Assembly (NCBI RefSeq): GCF_000211815.1
Contig: NZ_GL890975.1
Span: forward strand, 37,786 to 101,785
Length of the DNA stretch: 64,000 nt
Direction of reading: 5' to 3'
Origin: Moorena producens 3L
GTDB lineage: Bacteria; Cyanobacteriota; Cyanobacteriia; Cyanobacteriales; Coleofasciculaceae
Shown here: positions 45,603-53,863 of the stretch, piece after piece
Numbering within the stretch: position 1 is the stretch's first letter
Layout of the letters: each line of letters starts with the position of its first letter
Program-made: the position numbers and the translations under genes
Notes under the pieces: model-generated
What the model saw: only the letters and a program-made list of their open reading frames with translations
Told to the model about the DNA's origin: nothing
Databases searched by the model: none

Positions 45603-46504
45603 GCCAAAGGCCATCCCAAGCGAGTTGGCTGTTCGTATATCCGTTTGAGGGTATTGATGTCTCTAGCAGAAATTCTAGGGGGATTGCGAACTTGGGAAAA
45701 GTACAGCGCATCAGTTTCTAAAGGAGAATGACCCCAAATACCTAATGCATGACCCAGTTCGTGACGGGCAGTGGCAAGGGTGTAGTCAATGGATTGCTGA
45801 GGAGAGAGAAGTATGGTAAACTTATGCAATAATAGATTATCTAATATTTGCTCTGGTGCACTGATGGATTGCGCCAGGTAAAATTCATAGCTAGTAACGG
45901 CTGAGCGAGCGCGAGACCAATCAAAGGTTCCGGTCTCACGGTTGAAGGAAACTTTTAGAGGAGGGCGCGATCGCAAAATCGATATATCTGCTAATTCCTG
46001 CTGGTCAACTAGTTCTAGGGGCAAATAAATGCCCCATTCTGCCACCGCCTTTAGCACCGCATCAACCCATTGTTGGAAGCGCTGGTGCTTCGCATCAACC
46101 ACACCCGGTGCTTGGGGGTGTTCCACATAAACCTTGACGGGAAACTGAGACCAGATCAGATAACCTAAGGGAGTGCCCTTGATTTCAGAAAAATAATCAC
46201 CGCTGCCGGTAGGGTCTTGCCACTGGGCAAGGGGAGTTGGTAGAGGGTGAGGCTTAGAAGCTGGTAGGGCAGGTGAGGTTACTGGCATCGAAGCCACGAT
46301 AGCAGAGGAGGCTTCTGTTAATTGGTTAAACTTTGGGTATAAACCAGCTGCGGTGCTTGACTGAATCAACATCACTAACAGACAAGTGACACCCCCTAGA
46401 AACAGGGCTATCCATAGCTGCTGATTGTTTTTATAAAAATCTAAACGCTGAAAACCCCGTCTCTTTAGAGCGGGGATGAAAGCGAACAGCGCGCTTTTAG
46501 CCAT
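45581..46504 (-). CDS. Matrixin-like zinc metalloprotease, membrane-anchored or secreted
   Basis: The C-terminal half has ATARHELGHALGIWGHSPLE, the HExxHxxGxxH zinc motif of metzincins (M10-like). An N-terminal hydrophobic segment (LWIALFLGGVTCLLVMLIQS, ~residues 31-50) would anchor or export it, followed by a Pro/Ser-rich stretch. Cyanobacterial homologues are uncharacterised, so the substrate is unknown. Residues 1-18 (MAKSALFAFIPALKRRGF) are encoded by the hairpin end of the adjacent IS605-type element, and the last ten by a short repeat plus heptamers. Both termini are therefore recent. The true start may be a later codon such as ATG near residue 46, but that would lose the anchor. The protease call is good; the start is uncertain. 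Confidence 0.78.
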   Translation of the reverse strand: MAKSALFAFIPALKRRGFQRLDFYKNNQQLWIALFLGGVTCLLVMLIQSSTAAGLYPKFNQLTEASSAIVASMPVTSPALPASKPHPLPTPLAQWQDPTGSGDYFSEIKGTPLGYLIWSQFPVKVYVEHPQAPGVVDAKHQRFQQWVDAVLKAVAEWGIYLPLELVDQQELADISILRSRPPLKVSFNRETGTFDWSRARSAVTSYEFYLAQSISAPEQILDNLLLHKFTILLSPQQSIDYTLATARHELGHALGIWGHSPLETDALYFSQVRNPPRISARDINTLKRIYEQPTRLGWPLAKVKGKR

Positions 46505-46819
46505 GAGAAAAATATCTTGGGAAGTTCCAGAATTTTATAATGAATCTTGTAGAATAAAATATCAGCAGTTATAGGTCGAAACTGATGATAATATTAGAGT
46601 TCAAAGCATAGGGCAAAAAACATCAATATTCTGCTATAGACGAGGCGATCAGAACGGTTCAATTCATCCGTAACAGTTGTTTGCGTTACTGGATGGACAA
46701 CAAAGGGGTCTCAAAATACGACCTCAACAAATATAGTGCCGTTCTTGCTAAAAAGTTCCCTTTTGCTAATGAGTTGAACTCTACTGCCCGTCAGTAAGCG
46801 TGCTGAACGAGCATGGTTA

Positions 46820-46919
46820 GAAGTTACCGTAAGAATAGGGTCGTCTTATTTCATGAGTTTTAACCCTTTTATGCATAGCCTATCGCCTATAAAGGCTCCA
46901 CTATTCTAAGGTTTCATCT
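46820..46919 (+). mobile_element. MITE copy (100 bp)
   Basis: Left GAAGTTACCGTAAGAATAGG then GTCGTCTTAT; interior TTTTAACCCTTTTATGCATA; right AAAGGCTCCACTATTCTAAG then GTTTCATCT. The arms are of mixed type (GGGTCG left, GGCTCC right). It interrupts tnpB between AERAW and SSI. Confidence 0.9.
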
Positions 46920-47489
46920 CCGGTCATCAATCCCTCGCTTCTTTGACAACTGCAAAAAGAAGGTACCCGGTAAAAAAGGATTTCCCCGATTTCAAAAACA
47001 TTGCCGTTCGGTCGAGTATAAACAGTCAGGTTGGAAGTTATCCCCTGATAAAAAGTCGTTCGCGAAGCGTCGGCTTTGCCGAATCATATTCAGTGACAAA
47101 AAGGGAATCGGGAAACTTAAACTCAAGGGTACATGGGATTTGTGGCGCTTCGATAAGAAGCAAATCAAGCGGGTTAGGATAGTCCGTCGGGCTGATGGTT
47201 ACTATGTCCAGTTTTGCGTTCAGGTTGATATTAATGAAGAGCTGGAACCGACTGGAAACACAATCGGGTTAGATGTTGGACTAAAGGATTTCTATACGGA
47301 TTCTGACGGTCATGCTGAACCTAATCCTAGATTTTACCGAACGGGAGAGAAACGGTTAAAGTTTTATCAACGCCGGGTATCCCGAAAACAGAAAGGCTCT
47401 ACTAACCGTCGAAAAGCCATTAACAGACTAGGCAGGACACACCTTAAAATAAGCAGGCAACTTGAAGTCCACCCCAAGAGACTGGGAAC

Positions 47490-47587
47490 GAAGTTACCGC
47501 AAGATAGTGGAGCCTTTATGGGTGATCGGCTTTGCATAAAAGGGTTAAATCTTTTGTAATAAGGCGACCCTATCTAAGGTTTCGTCT
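47490..47587 (+). mobile_element. MITE copy (98 bp)
   Basis: GAAGTTACCGCAAGATAGTG then GAGCCTTTAT on the left; TAAGGCGACCCTATCTAAGG then TTTCGTCT on the right. It interrupts the same tnpB a second time and is nearly identical to the copy at 37931. Confidence 0.9.
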
Positions 47588-48096
47588 CCGGCGAGCTGCG
47601 TAATTCAGTCTAACGACTTGATCGCCTACGTTCGCGAAGCGTGCCGAAGGCAAGACTTGAGGGTTAAGAACTTGGCTAAAAACCACTGTCGCGGCTTATC
47701 TATTAATGATGCAGGTTGGTATCAATTTAGGAAATGGTTAGAGCATTTTGGAACTAAGTTCGGCAGGATAACTGTTGCAGTAAACCCTGCTTACAAAGCG
47801 CCAAAATTGTTCTGAATGCGGCGAAGAGGTCAAGAAGTCACTATCAACTCGAACTCACGTCTGTAAGTGTGGTTGTCAGTTGGACCGAGACCACAATGCT
47901 GCAATCAATATCCTCAAAAGAGCCTTAAGTACGGTAGGGCATACCGGAACTTGGATTGACCGTAGGTCACGCTACGCGAATGACGATCCGAACGCTTACG
48001 GAGAGGATACCTCTACTCTTCTTGGCTCCGGCCTGGTTGAGCAAGTAACCTCGTTGAAGTAAGAATCCCCGTCTCGCGATTAGCGGGGAGTGTCAA

Positions 48097-48327
48097 CTAC
48101 TGGTTTAACCAACCTGCACTTAAAATCACTGTCAAGCTCATAAAGGTAATCGCCAAGATCCAGGTCACCCGGTTCAGGGCTTTTTCAGCACTCTTGGTGC
48201 TGGTAAACAGCTGAGCTTGACCACCGATACCGCCAAGGCCATCTCCCTTGGGACTATGGAGCAAAACCAAAATAATCAGACCCAAGCCAGATAAAACCCA
48301 AATAATTTGCAGGATTTGATTAACCAT
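48097..48327 (-). CDS. secG: Preprotein translocase subunit SecG
   Basis: A 76-residue protein with two hydrophobic helices (residues ~3-22 and ~52-72) joined by the SecG-typical loop LHSPKGDGLGGIGGQAQLF. SecG assists the SecYE channel in moving proteins across the plasma and thylakoid membranes. Length is normal for cyanobacteria. It lies 77 nt after gpmI in the same direction, a common cyanobacterial pair. The IS605-type element ends immediately beyond its stop codon without altering it. Confidence 0.93.
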   Translation of the reverse strand: MVNQILQIIWVLSGLGLIILVLLHSPKGDGLGGIGGQAQLFTSTKSAEKALNRVTWILAITFMSLTVILSAGWLNQ

Positions 48328-48404
48328 TCTTTTGACAATATTACGGCATTGAGAAGTTTTGAACTCTCCCTCGGTTAAAACAAAGGGGTTCTCAACTTGA
48401 AGTT

Positions 48405-50006
48405 TTATAGAGAAACTCGCACGGGTGTCCGGTTATTACGGACTTCCAACTCAGCGGGTTGGATCATAGAACGCCCAGTCATTTCTTTTGGCTGGGGGAG
48501 TTGCAAGATTTCCAAGATGGTCGGGGCAATATCTGCCAGACATCCATCACAGCGCAATGCAACTTCTGTTCCATGTCCAGGGATTTTTAATTTTTCCCCT
48601 TCTACTAGGATAAAGGGTACTGGGTTGGTCGTGTGAGCTGTCCAAGGATTACCTGTCTCATCGCGCATAGTCTCGGCGTTGCCGTGGTCAGCAGTAATCA
48701 GGGTAGTGCCACCAACTTTAATAATCCTATCAATTAAGCGTCCTAGGCAGCGGTCTACGGTTTCCACTGCTTTTATGCAGGCTTCTACATTGCCAGTATG
48801 CCCCACCATATCAGTGTTGGCATAGTTAATCACTACCAGGGAGTAAATGCGTTTTTCGATGGCTGCGATCACTTCATTGGTCACTTCCTTAGCTGACATG
48901 GCTGGTGCTTTATCATAGGTTGCTACCATCGGACTTTGCACCAATTCCCGGTCTTCACCCTCGAAGGGAACTTCTAGACCACCATTAAAAAAGTAAGTGA
49001 CGTGGGCGTATTTTTCTGTTTCCGCAGTTCGGAATTGGCGCAACCCATGCTGGGCAATAACTTCCCCCAGAATATTAGTCAAGTTCTGAGGTTCAAAGGC
49101 CACCAATACCGGAAAATTGGGGTCATACTGGGTAAAGGTGGCAAAGGTTAGGGGTTTGATCTGTTCCCGTTCAAAGCCATCAAAGTTAGGATCCACCAAG
49201 GCTTGGGTAAGCTGTCGGGCTCTGTCTGGACGGAAGTTAAAGAAAATTACTCCATCTCCTGCTGTCACAGCTCCAGGAGTAAGCCGTGTGGGCAAGATAA
49301 ACTCGTCAGTAATGTCTGACTCATAAGACTCCTTGAGGAATTCTGCTGCTGAGATAGCATTTCCAGGACCATCCTGAGTGATGACTTCATAGGCTTTTGA
49401 AATCCTTTCCCAGCGTCGGTCTCGATCCATGGCGTAGTAGCGACCACTAATAGTGGCTATGCATCCAATGCCAACTTGATCAATATAATCTTGAATTTTT
49501 TGAATTGCTTCAATCCCCTCGGTCGGTTTAGTATCACGACCATCGGTAATCGCGTGGATATAGACCTCAGATAGATTTTGGGCTTTGGCTAGCGCTAGCA
49601 ATCCCAGGAGGTGATTGAGATGGGAATGCACCCCACCCTCAGAACACAAACCCACGATGTGCATCTTCCCACCCCGAGATTTAACCTCTCGGCATACTTG
49701 CACAAGAGCTTGGTTATCGTTTAAAGTGCCATTTTCCACCGCATCAGAGATGCGCACAAGTTCTTGAGGCACCACACGCCCAGCACCTATATTCAAGTGC
49801 CCCACTTCCGAATTGCCCATTTGACCCTCTGGGAGTCCCACGTCCTTTCCAGAGGTGCGAATTAATGTACTCGGATAGGCAGCCCAGAGGCTGTCCATTA
49901 CAGGGGTGTTTGCTAGGGCTATCCCATTGGCATCAGTTACTTCGCGGTAACCCCAACCGTCTAAGATAACTAGCACCACAGGAGAAACAGGTGCTTGCCT
50001 CATCAT
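48405..50006 (-). CDS. gpmI: 2,3-bisphosphoglycerate-independent phosphoglycerate mutase
   Basis: A 533-residue alkaline-phosphatase-fold enzyme that interconverts 3- and 2-phosphoglycerate in glycolysis, with two Mn ions. Visible signatures are VILDGWGYRE (metal Asp), the catalytic serine in GQMGNSEVGHLNIGAGRVV, GVHSHLNHL, GRDTKPTEG, and the C-terminal metal site TLITADHGNAETM with WTAHTTNPVP. Length is typical. It starts MMRQAPVSPVVLVI; either of the two first Met codons could serve. It is upstream of secG and probably co-transcribed with it. Confidence 0.96.
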   Translation of the reverse strand: MMRQAPVSPVVLVILDGWGYREVTDANGIALANTPVMDSLWAAYPSTLIRTSGKDVGLPEGQMGNSEVGHLNIGAGRVVPQELVRISDAVENGTLNDNQALVQVCREVKSRGGKMHIVGLCSEGGVHSHLNHLLGLLALAKAQNLSEVYIHAITDGRDTKPTEGIEAIQKIQDYIDQVGIGCIATISGRYYAMDRDRRWERISKAYEVITQDGPGNAISAAEFLKESYESDITDEFILPTRLTPGAVTAGDGVIFFNFRPDRARQLTQALVDPNFDGFEREQIKPLTFATFTQYDPNFPVLVAFEPQNLTNILGEVIAQHGLRQFRTAETEKYAHVTYFFNGGLEVPFEGEDRELVQSPMVATYDKAPAMSAKEVTNEVIAAIEKRIYSLVVINYANTDMVGHTGNVEACIKAVETVDRCLGRLIDRIIKVGGTTLITADHGNAETMRDETGNPWTAHTTNPVPFILVEGEKLKIPGHGTEVALRCDGCLADIAPTILEILQLPQPKEMTGRSMIQPAELEVRNNRTPVRVSL

Positions 50007-50372
50007 ATCGCCTTTTATCCTACTCTTAATTGCACCGCGATCATATCATTCCAAATCCGCATATCCATGATAAATTTCGATTTTTATTAGGTTTGGGCTG
50101 CCAGAGTGAGGATAATCCTTAAATCTTTTCCTAGCATCGGTTTTGGCTACCCCAAGCTAATAGGAATTTATACTCGCAAATCAGGATCTAAATTATAAAA
50201 GCCTTACTCAGACAAAATTGGAAAATTCCTAAGCAAAATTACTTATAACAGCCTACATTTAAAAGGAACATAAGGGTAGGAAGGTTACAGACAATCATTT
50301 CGATCAACATGCCAAGCTATAAAATGAGTATGTATAGGTAATGCTTATGACTGTGCGATCGCATTTCCCGAT
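50007..50372. other. Intergenic region between gpmI and purN
   Basis: Divergent promoter region of ~366 nt for gpmI (minus) and purN (plus). It is AT-rich with no coding frame of its own; a GCGATCGC (HIP1) octamer lies at ~50356, just before purN. No promoter boxes could be assigned with confidence. Confidence 0.5.
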
Positions 50373-51029
50373 ATGACTGCCAATCTCACTTCTCCAGATT
50401 CCAGCCCCAGCTTGATTTCCCCTAGCATTTCTCTCCAAAAGAGTGTAGACTCCTTACCGACTACTTCCCCTCTGAAACTGGGAGTGATGGCTTCCGGAAG
50501 TGGCAGTAACTTTGAAGCGATAGCTAGTGCGATCGCAAACGGCCAACTCAATGCCCAAATCAGCGTGCTCATTTACAATAACCCAGGCATTAAAGCGTTA
50601 GCTAGAGCGGAAAAATACGGCATTCCAGCAGTCCTACATAATCACCGGATCAAAAAACGGGAAGATTTCGATCAACAAATTGTCCAAACTTTACAAGAGT
50701 ATGAGGTGGAGTGGGTCGTGATGGCTGGTTGGATGCGAGTGGTGACACAGGTACTCCTAGACGCTTTTCCTAATCGGATTCTCAATATCCATCCCAGCTT
50801 ATTACCTAGTTTCAAAGGCGTGCGGGCGGTGGAACAAGCCCTTGAGGCTGGGGTAAAAATTACAGGGTGTACGGTTCACGTGGTCAGTCTAGATGTTGAC
50901 AGTGGTCCCATCCTTTTCCAGGCAGCTGTTCCGGTGCTACCCGATGATACCCCAGAAACCCTCCATGCCCGGATTCAAGTCCAAGAACATCGGATTCTAG
51001 TCGAAGCGATCGCATTAATCAATTTTTAA
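50373..51029 (+). CDS. purN: Phosphoribosylglycinamide formyltransferase (PurN)
   Basis: A 218-residue folate-dependent GAR transformylase of purine synthesis. It has LGVMASGSGSNFEAIASAI at the start of the fold, the catalytic Asn/His segment ILNIHPSLLPSFKG, and VHVVSLDVDSGPILFQAAV with the catalytic Asp. The first ~30 residues (MTANLTSPDSSPSLISPSIS) form a Ser/Pro-rich leader beyond the core; cyanobacterial homologues often have such extensions. Translation could begin a little later, but no better ATG with a ribosome site precedes LKLGVMASG. It stands alone, divergent from gpmI. Confidence 0.95.
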   Translation: MTANLTSPDSSPSLISPSISLQKSVDSLPTTSPLKLGVMASGSGSNFEAIASAIANGQLNAQISVLIYNNPGIKALARAEKYGIPAVLHNHRIKKREDFDQQIVQTLQEYEVEWVVMAGWMRVVTQVLLDAFPNRILNIHPSLLPSFKGVRAVEQALEAGVKITGCTVHVVSLDVDSGPILFQAAVPVLPDDTPETLHARIQVQEHRILVEAIALINF

Positions 51030-51069
51030 CAAAATAGGGAGAGTTTGAGGGGGCGAAATTCCCCCACCT

Positions 51070-51092
51070 GGCCTACGGCCACGCTACGCGAA
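51070..51092. repeat. Short palindromic repeat, typical copy
   Basis: GGCCTACGGCCACGCTACGC then GAA. It is a near-perfect copy of the dispersed family; the next copy is at 51224-51247, on the far side of the MITE at 51105. Confidence 0.8.
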
Positions 51093-51104
51093 GGTTCAGG
51101 TATT

Positions 51105-51204
51105 GAAGTTACCGTAAGGATAGTGGAGCCTTAATCAAAAAGTTTTAACCCTTTTATACATAGCCGACCAACCATAAAGGCTCCACTATCCTAAGGTTTC
51201 GTCT
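51105..51204 (+). mobile_element. MITE copy (100 bp) with symmetric arms
   Basis: GAAGTTACCGTAAGGATAGT then GGAGCCTTAAT on the left; ATAAAGGCTCCACTATCCTA then AGGTTTCGTCT on the right. Both arms are of the GTGGAGCC type, so transcription would give a long hairpin around the AACCCTTTTATACATAGCC interior. Confidence 0.9.
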
Positions 51205-51443
51205 CTGGGATGGATAGCCCCTTGGCCTACGGCCACGCTACGCGAACAAATACTATAAACCTGCTTCCTGACCCAGCTCTCTATATATTCTCCAACGCTT
51301 ACCCCAGAGTCTTTAGCTGCTAGCTGTAACCATTTCCAAGTAGTGTCTGTAAGCCAGATTCCGTGCTGTCTTTTTATCTCGTCATAATGAGCAGGTGCTC
51401 CTCTCATTCTTTTCTGAGGATTTTTCCTTTTTGTGCTTGACAT
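51186..51443 (-). CDS. Small hypothetical protein beside tnpB, CopG-like
   Basis: An 85-residue basic protein. The first ~62 residues (RMRGAPAHYDEIKRQHGIWL, then TDTTWKWLQLAAKDSGVSVG and EYIESWVR) have the strand-helix-helix rhythm of ribbon-helix-helix repressors, so it may bind DNA; this is only a resemblance. The last ~20 residues (SICSRSVAVGQGAIHPRDET) are encoded by the short palindrome at 51224 and the end of the MITE at 51105, so the original C-terminus was probably shorter. It lies divergent to the tnpB at 51504, 60 nt away, and may be a passenger or regulator of that element. Function unknown. Confidence 0.6.
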   Translation of the reverse strand: MSSTKRKNPQKRMRGAPAHYDEIKRQHGIWLTDTTWKWLQLAAKDSGVSVGEYIESWVRKQVYSICSRSVAVGQGAIHPRDETLG

Positions 51444-51503
51444 TTCTATTTACCATCAACTATACTAATAGTATAGCAAATAAAGAGCACAGAATTCAAT
51501 GAT

Positions 51504-52913
51504 GTGATTCCACTCATGGCGATTCTCAGGCAGACATTCCGTCTATATCCCAACAAAACAGCTACATCAAAGATGTTTTATGCAAGAAAACTTCACCAGT
51601 TACTCTACAACGCTGGGATAGCTGATCGCCGTTATGAGTGGAAAGCAAATAAAAAATCTATAGGATACCTTGACCAACAAAATTGTTTACCCGATTTCAA
51701 GAAATGCTGGCCGGAATACAAGGAGTTGTATAGCACTTCTTTGCAGGCTACTCTGAAGAGAGTAGACCTTGCATATAATCGGTTCTTTCAAGGGTTAGGT
51801 GGAATTCCAAAATATAAGCCAATTCGCAAATACTCCGGATGGACTTACCCTAGCAAGGCTGGTTGGAAGACTGACACTAACGGAAAAGATGGAACCTTGA
51901 CGCTAAATGACCTCGGACTCACTATAAAGATGCGTGGTCAAGCCAAGTCTTGGGGGACACCAACGACTCTGACAATTACTTACAAGCCCAGTATAAATGC
52001 TTGGTATGCTTCAATAACTGTTAAGACAGAAACTCCTGATCCTAAATATGGCTCAGAATCTGACTTAAAATACGAGAAAATCGTAGCGTACGACCTAGGT
52101 ACTGAGACTGCGATTACAGCCTTCAATGGCAGCGAGTTTGAGGAAATAGCTAACCGGCGTTTTACAAAGACTCTAGAACCTAAGGTAAAAGCTGCTGGCA
52201 AGGAAAAGCGTAGGAAGCAGGCTCCTAATTTCAAGAAAGGGATTAAGGCGTCTAAGCGTTGGAAAAAAGCCAACAAAAAGGAATCCCAATTGAATAGAAA
52301 AGCGGCTAACGCACGTAGAGATTGGCAACACGTCTTGATGCAGTCGCTCATGGGGGAAACCCCCAAGACCGCGCTGCATCGCAAGGTTACGTCAGATTTA
52401 TCTAGTCGTTATGACATCGGCGTAACTGAGAAGCTAAACACAAAAGGAATGACCCGAAAAGCTAAGAAAGGGTCAAAAAGGAAAAAACAAAAAGCTGGAT
52501 TGAACAAGGCTATTTTAGACGTAGGATTTGGCACTCTTAATAAAATGCTCACCTACAAAATTGAACTCAAAGGCGGAATTGTCCTTCAACTACCGACTAG
52601 ACAATTAAAGCCATCTCAGCGTTGTCCAGAATGTGGAAAGGTTCACAAGAATTGGGCTGAACTGTCGAATAGATACCATGTCTGTGATGCTTGCGGCTTT
52701 GAACTTGATAGAGACAAGACAAGCACAATGGTAATGTTCAATGCAGCCCTAGGAAAACAGCCGGGGTACGGGACTGACCTCGATAAACGTGGATTTTCTA
52801 GCTCTACCTCAAAGACCAGTAAGCATACTGGATCGATGAGGCAACTAGGAAAGATGAAGCGTCAAAAATCACGTTCTAAGGACGGGTCTGCTGACACCCT
52901 GTCCTGGCCGTAG
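51504..52913 (+). CDS. TnpB, IS200/IS605 OrfB-type RNA-guided nuclease, intact frame
   Basis: A 469-residue TnpB, probably starting at MAILRQTFRLYPNKTATSKM (11 codons shorter than the longest frame). RuvC-I Asp is in IVAYDLGTETAITAF, the RuvC-II Glu in IGVTEKLNTKGM, and the zinc finger CPECG / CDACG is followed by the third acidic motif ELDRDKTSTM. A 50-nt palindromic repeat (52332-52381) adds in frame the residues VLMQSLMGETPKTALHR before KVTSDLSSRYDIG. The last residues (DTLSWP) run into another short repeat inserted in the right-end hairpin. The family cuts DNA guided by an RNA made from the element's right end. The frame is whole, but the 17-residue insert may affect folding. Confidence 0.88.
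   Translation: MIPLMAILRQTFRLYPNKTATSKMFYARKLHQLLYNAGIADRRYEWKANKKSIGYLDQQNCLPDFKKCWPEYKELYSTSLQATLKRVDLAYNRFFQGLGGIPKYKPIRKYSGWTYPSKAGWKTDTNGKDGTLTLNDLGLTIKMRGQAKSWGTPTTLTITYKPSINAWYASITVKTETPDPKYGSESDLKYEKIVAYDLGTETAITAFNGSEFEEIANRRFTKTLEPKVKAAGKEKRRKQAPNFKKGIKASKRWKKANKKESQLNRKAANARRDWQHVLMQSLMGETPKTALHRKVTSDLSSRYDIGVTEKLNTKGMTRKAKKGSKRKKQKAGLNKAILDVGFGTLNKMLTYKIELKGGIVLQLPTRQLKPSQRCPECGKVHKNWAELSNRYHVCDACGFELDRDKTSTMVMFNAALGKQPGYGTDLDKRGFSSSTSKTSKHTGSMRQLGKMKRQKSRSKDGSADTLSWP
52332..52381. repeat. 50-bp palindromic repeat, in frame inside tnpB
   Basis: GTCTTGATGCAGTCGCTCAT, then GGGGGAAACCCCC, then AAGACCGCGCTGCATCG. It is the inverse of the repeat at 36472-36523. Here it keeps the reading frame and adds 17 residues. 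Confidence 0.88.
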
Positions 52914-52960
52914 GCCACGCTACGCGAACGACCAGGACGGGGTAGTTCATTTGTTATTTA
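52895..52960 (+). ncRNA. IS605 right-end hairpin (possible omega-RNA end) with repeat in its loop
   Basis: The stem GTCCTGG / CCAGGAC (52901-52907 and 52931-52937) is the kind of hairpin found at the right end of such elements, where the TnpB guide RNA terminates. Its loop holds a full short palindromic repeat (52906-52929, GGCCGTAGGCCACGCTACGC then GAAC). The RNA role is inferred from the family. Confidence 0.5.
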
Positions 52961-52965
52961 GCAAA

Positions 52966-53116
52966 GGGAGTCGGGAGTCGGGAGTCGGGAGTCGGGCATA
53001 AAAATTATCACAATTGATTAAAGATTATTATTTAATTTTTATTTAGTTGTTAATTTTTATTTGATTTTTAATTTTATATTTGGGATTTTTAATTAAATTT
53101 AATAGTCTTTTCTAGT
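52966..53116. repeat. Heptamer repeat GGGAGTC and AT-rich tract
   Basis: Four to five copies of GGGAGTC (52966-52996) are followed by ~120 nt of very AT-rich sequence with TTTTTATTT repeats. No gene is present. Confidence 0.8.
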
Positions 53117-53863
53117 CTATGTTGTATTTTCTAAATTACCCAATTTCCATACCAAACTAGACACAAAGTTGGTGACGATATGAGCTACTATTGGTACGAG
53201 TAAATTGTCTGTTGCTACCGCACTATACCCCAGAAGCAAACCAACAAGGGTTGCCCAAACTACATAGGGCCATTGTTGGATACCGCTTAGATGCAAAATC
53301 CCAAATAGCATACTGGAGGCTATGATACCGATAGCATTTAACCCTACTGCTGGCAACATCACACCCCGAAACAGTAATTCTTCACTCATACCGGGCAACA
53401 GTCCTAGCCACATTAAATCTGGTATGATTAGGGGCTTGAGAATTAACTTTAGGTATACTTCTGCACTCTGGCGATAAGCTGGCCAAAGACGATACACTAA
53501 GCCACTGGCTCCAGTAATTCCCAACCCCATGCCTAGTCCTATAAGTAGGGCATTGGGGGTAAATTTGATGGGCAGGAGACTCAGCTTACCTAGTTGCAGC
53601 CATAGCTTGGCAAAGATTAGTAACACTACGGCAGTTATACCCATTGCCACTAGTACTTGGATGCGGGTTAGGGGTTCAAGTTCGGGATTATCGGGAATTT
53701 GTTTTGTCACTAGGAAAAATGTAAGCGACGCAGAGTTGACACTCCCCGGCCTTTTGGTGCGAGGATTCTTTAGAGGAGATACCCAAGGGCATTGCTCGTA
53801 ACAACCACATCGACTTCCCGTACCGTAGTACCAAGAAATCGGCAGTCCACTTGGCGGTGCCAA
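53117..53863 (-). CDS. CPBP-family intramembrane metalloprotease with altered N-terminus
   Basis: The core (residues ~70-248) is a membrane protein with at least five hydrophobic segments. It has the CPBP/CAAX-protease motifs EELLFRGVMLPAVG (Glu-Glu-x-x-x-Arg) and SSMLFGILHL, and a C-terminal segment VPIVAHIVTNF with the second His. Such proteases act within membranes; cyanobacterial targets are unknown. Residues 1 to ~42 (MAPPSGLPISWYYGTGSRCG onward to RPGSVN) are encoded by the end of a non-autonomous IS605-like element at 53739-54104. The native start was therefore probably lost, and the present start lies in mobile DNA, or translation begins at an internal codon. The core call is good; the start is uncertain. 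Confidence 0.83.
   Translation of the reverse strand: MAPPSGLPISWYYGTGSRCGCYEQCPWVSPLKNPRTKRPGSVNSASLTFFLVTKQIPDNPELEPLTRIQVLVAMGITAVVLLIFAKLWLQLGKLSLLPIKFTPNALLIGLGMGLGITGASGLVYRLWPAYRQSAEVYLKLILKPLIIPDLMWLGLLPGMSEELLFRGVMLPAVGLNAIGIIASSMLFGILHLSGIQQWPYVVWATLVGLLLGYSAVATDNLLVPIVAHIVTNFVSSLVWKLGNLENTT

Larger units (their letters stand above)
46583..48063 (+). pseudogene. tnpB riddled with two MITEs and two short repeats
   Basis: The pieces join into one TnpB. The N-terminus has an early stop (MIILEFKA, stop, GKKHQYSAIDEAIRT) and continues through YWMDNKGVSKYDLNKYSAVL. MITE copy 46820-46919 interrupts AERAW / SSIPRFFDNCKKK. A short palindrome (47058-47083) adds SFAKRRLCRI. The RuvC start TIGLDVGLKDFYTDSDG is intact. 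A second MITE (47490-47587) interrupts before SCVIQSNDLIAY, and another palindrome (47630-47652) follows. A frameshift near 47810 precedes the zinc finger (NCSECGEE, CKCGCQLDRDHNAAIN). All three RuvC acidic regions remain recognisable, so decay is recent. It shares the N-terminal region with the tnpB at 35674. Confidence 0.88.
46455..48096 (+). mobile_element. IS200/IS605-type element with tnpB only
   Basis: Left hairpin CCCCGTCTCTTTAGAGCGGG then G (46459-46479); right hairpin CCCCGTCTCGCGATTAGCGG then GG (48066-48087), ending AGTGTCAA. These match the ends of the element at 38776-40678. It contains one tnpB that is interrupted by two MITE copies and two short palindromes, and no tnpA. Confidence 0.78.
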
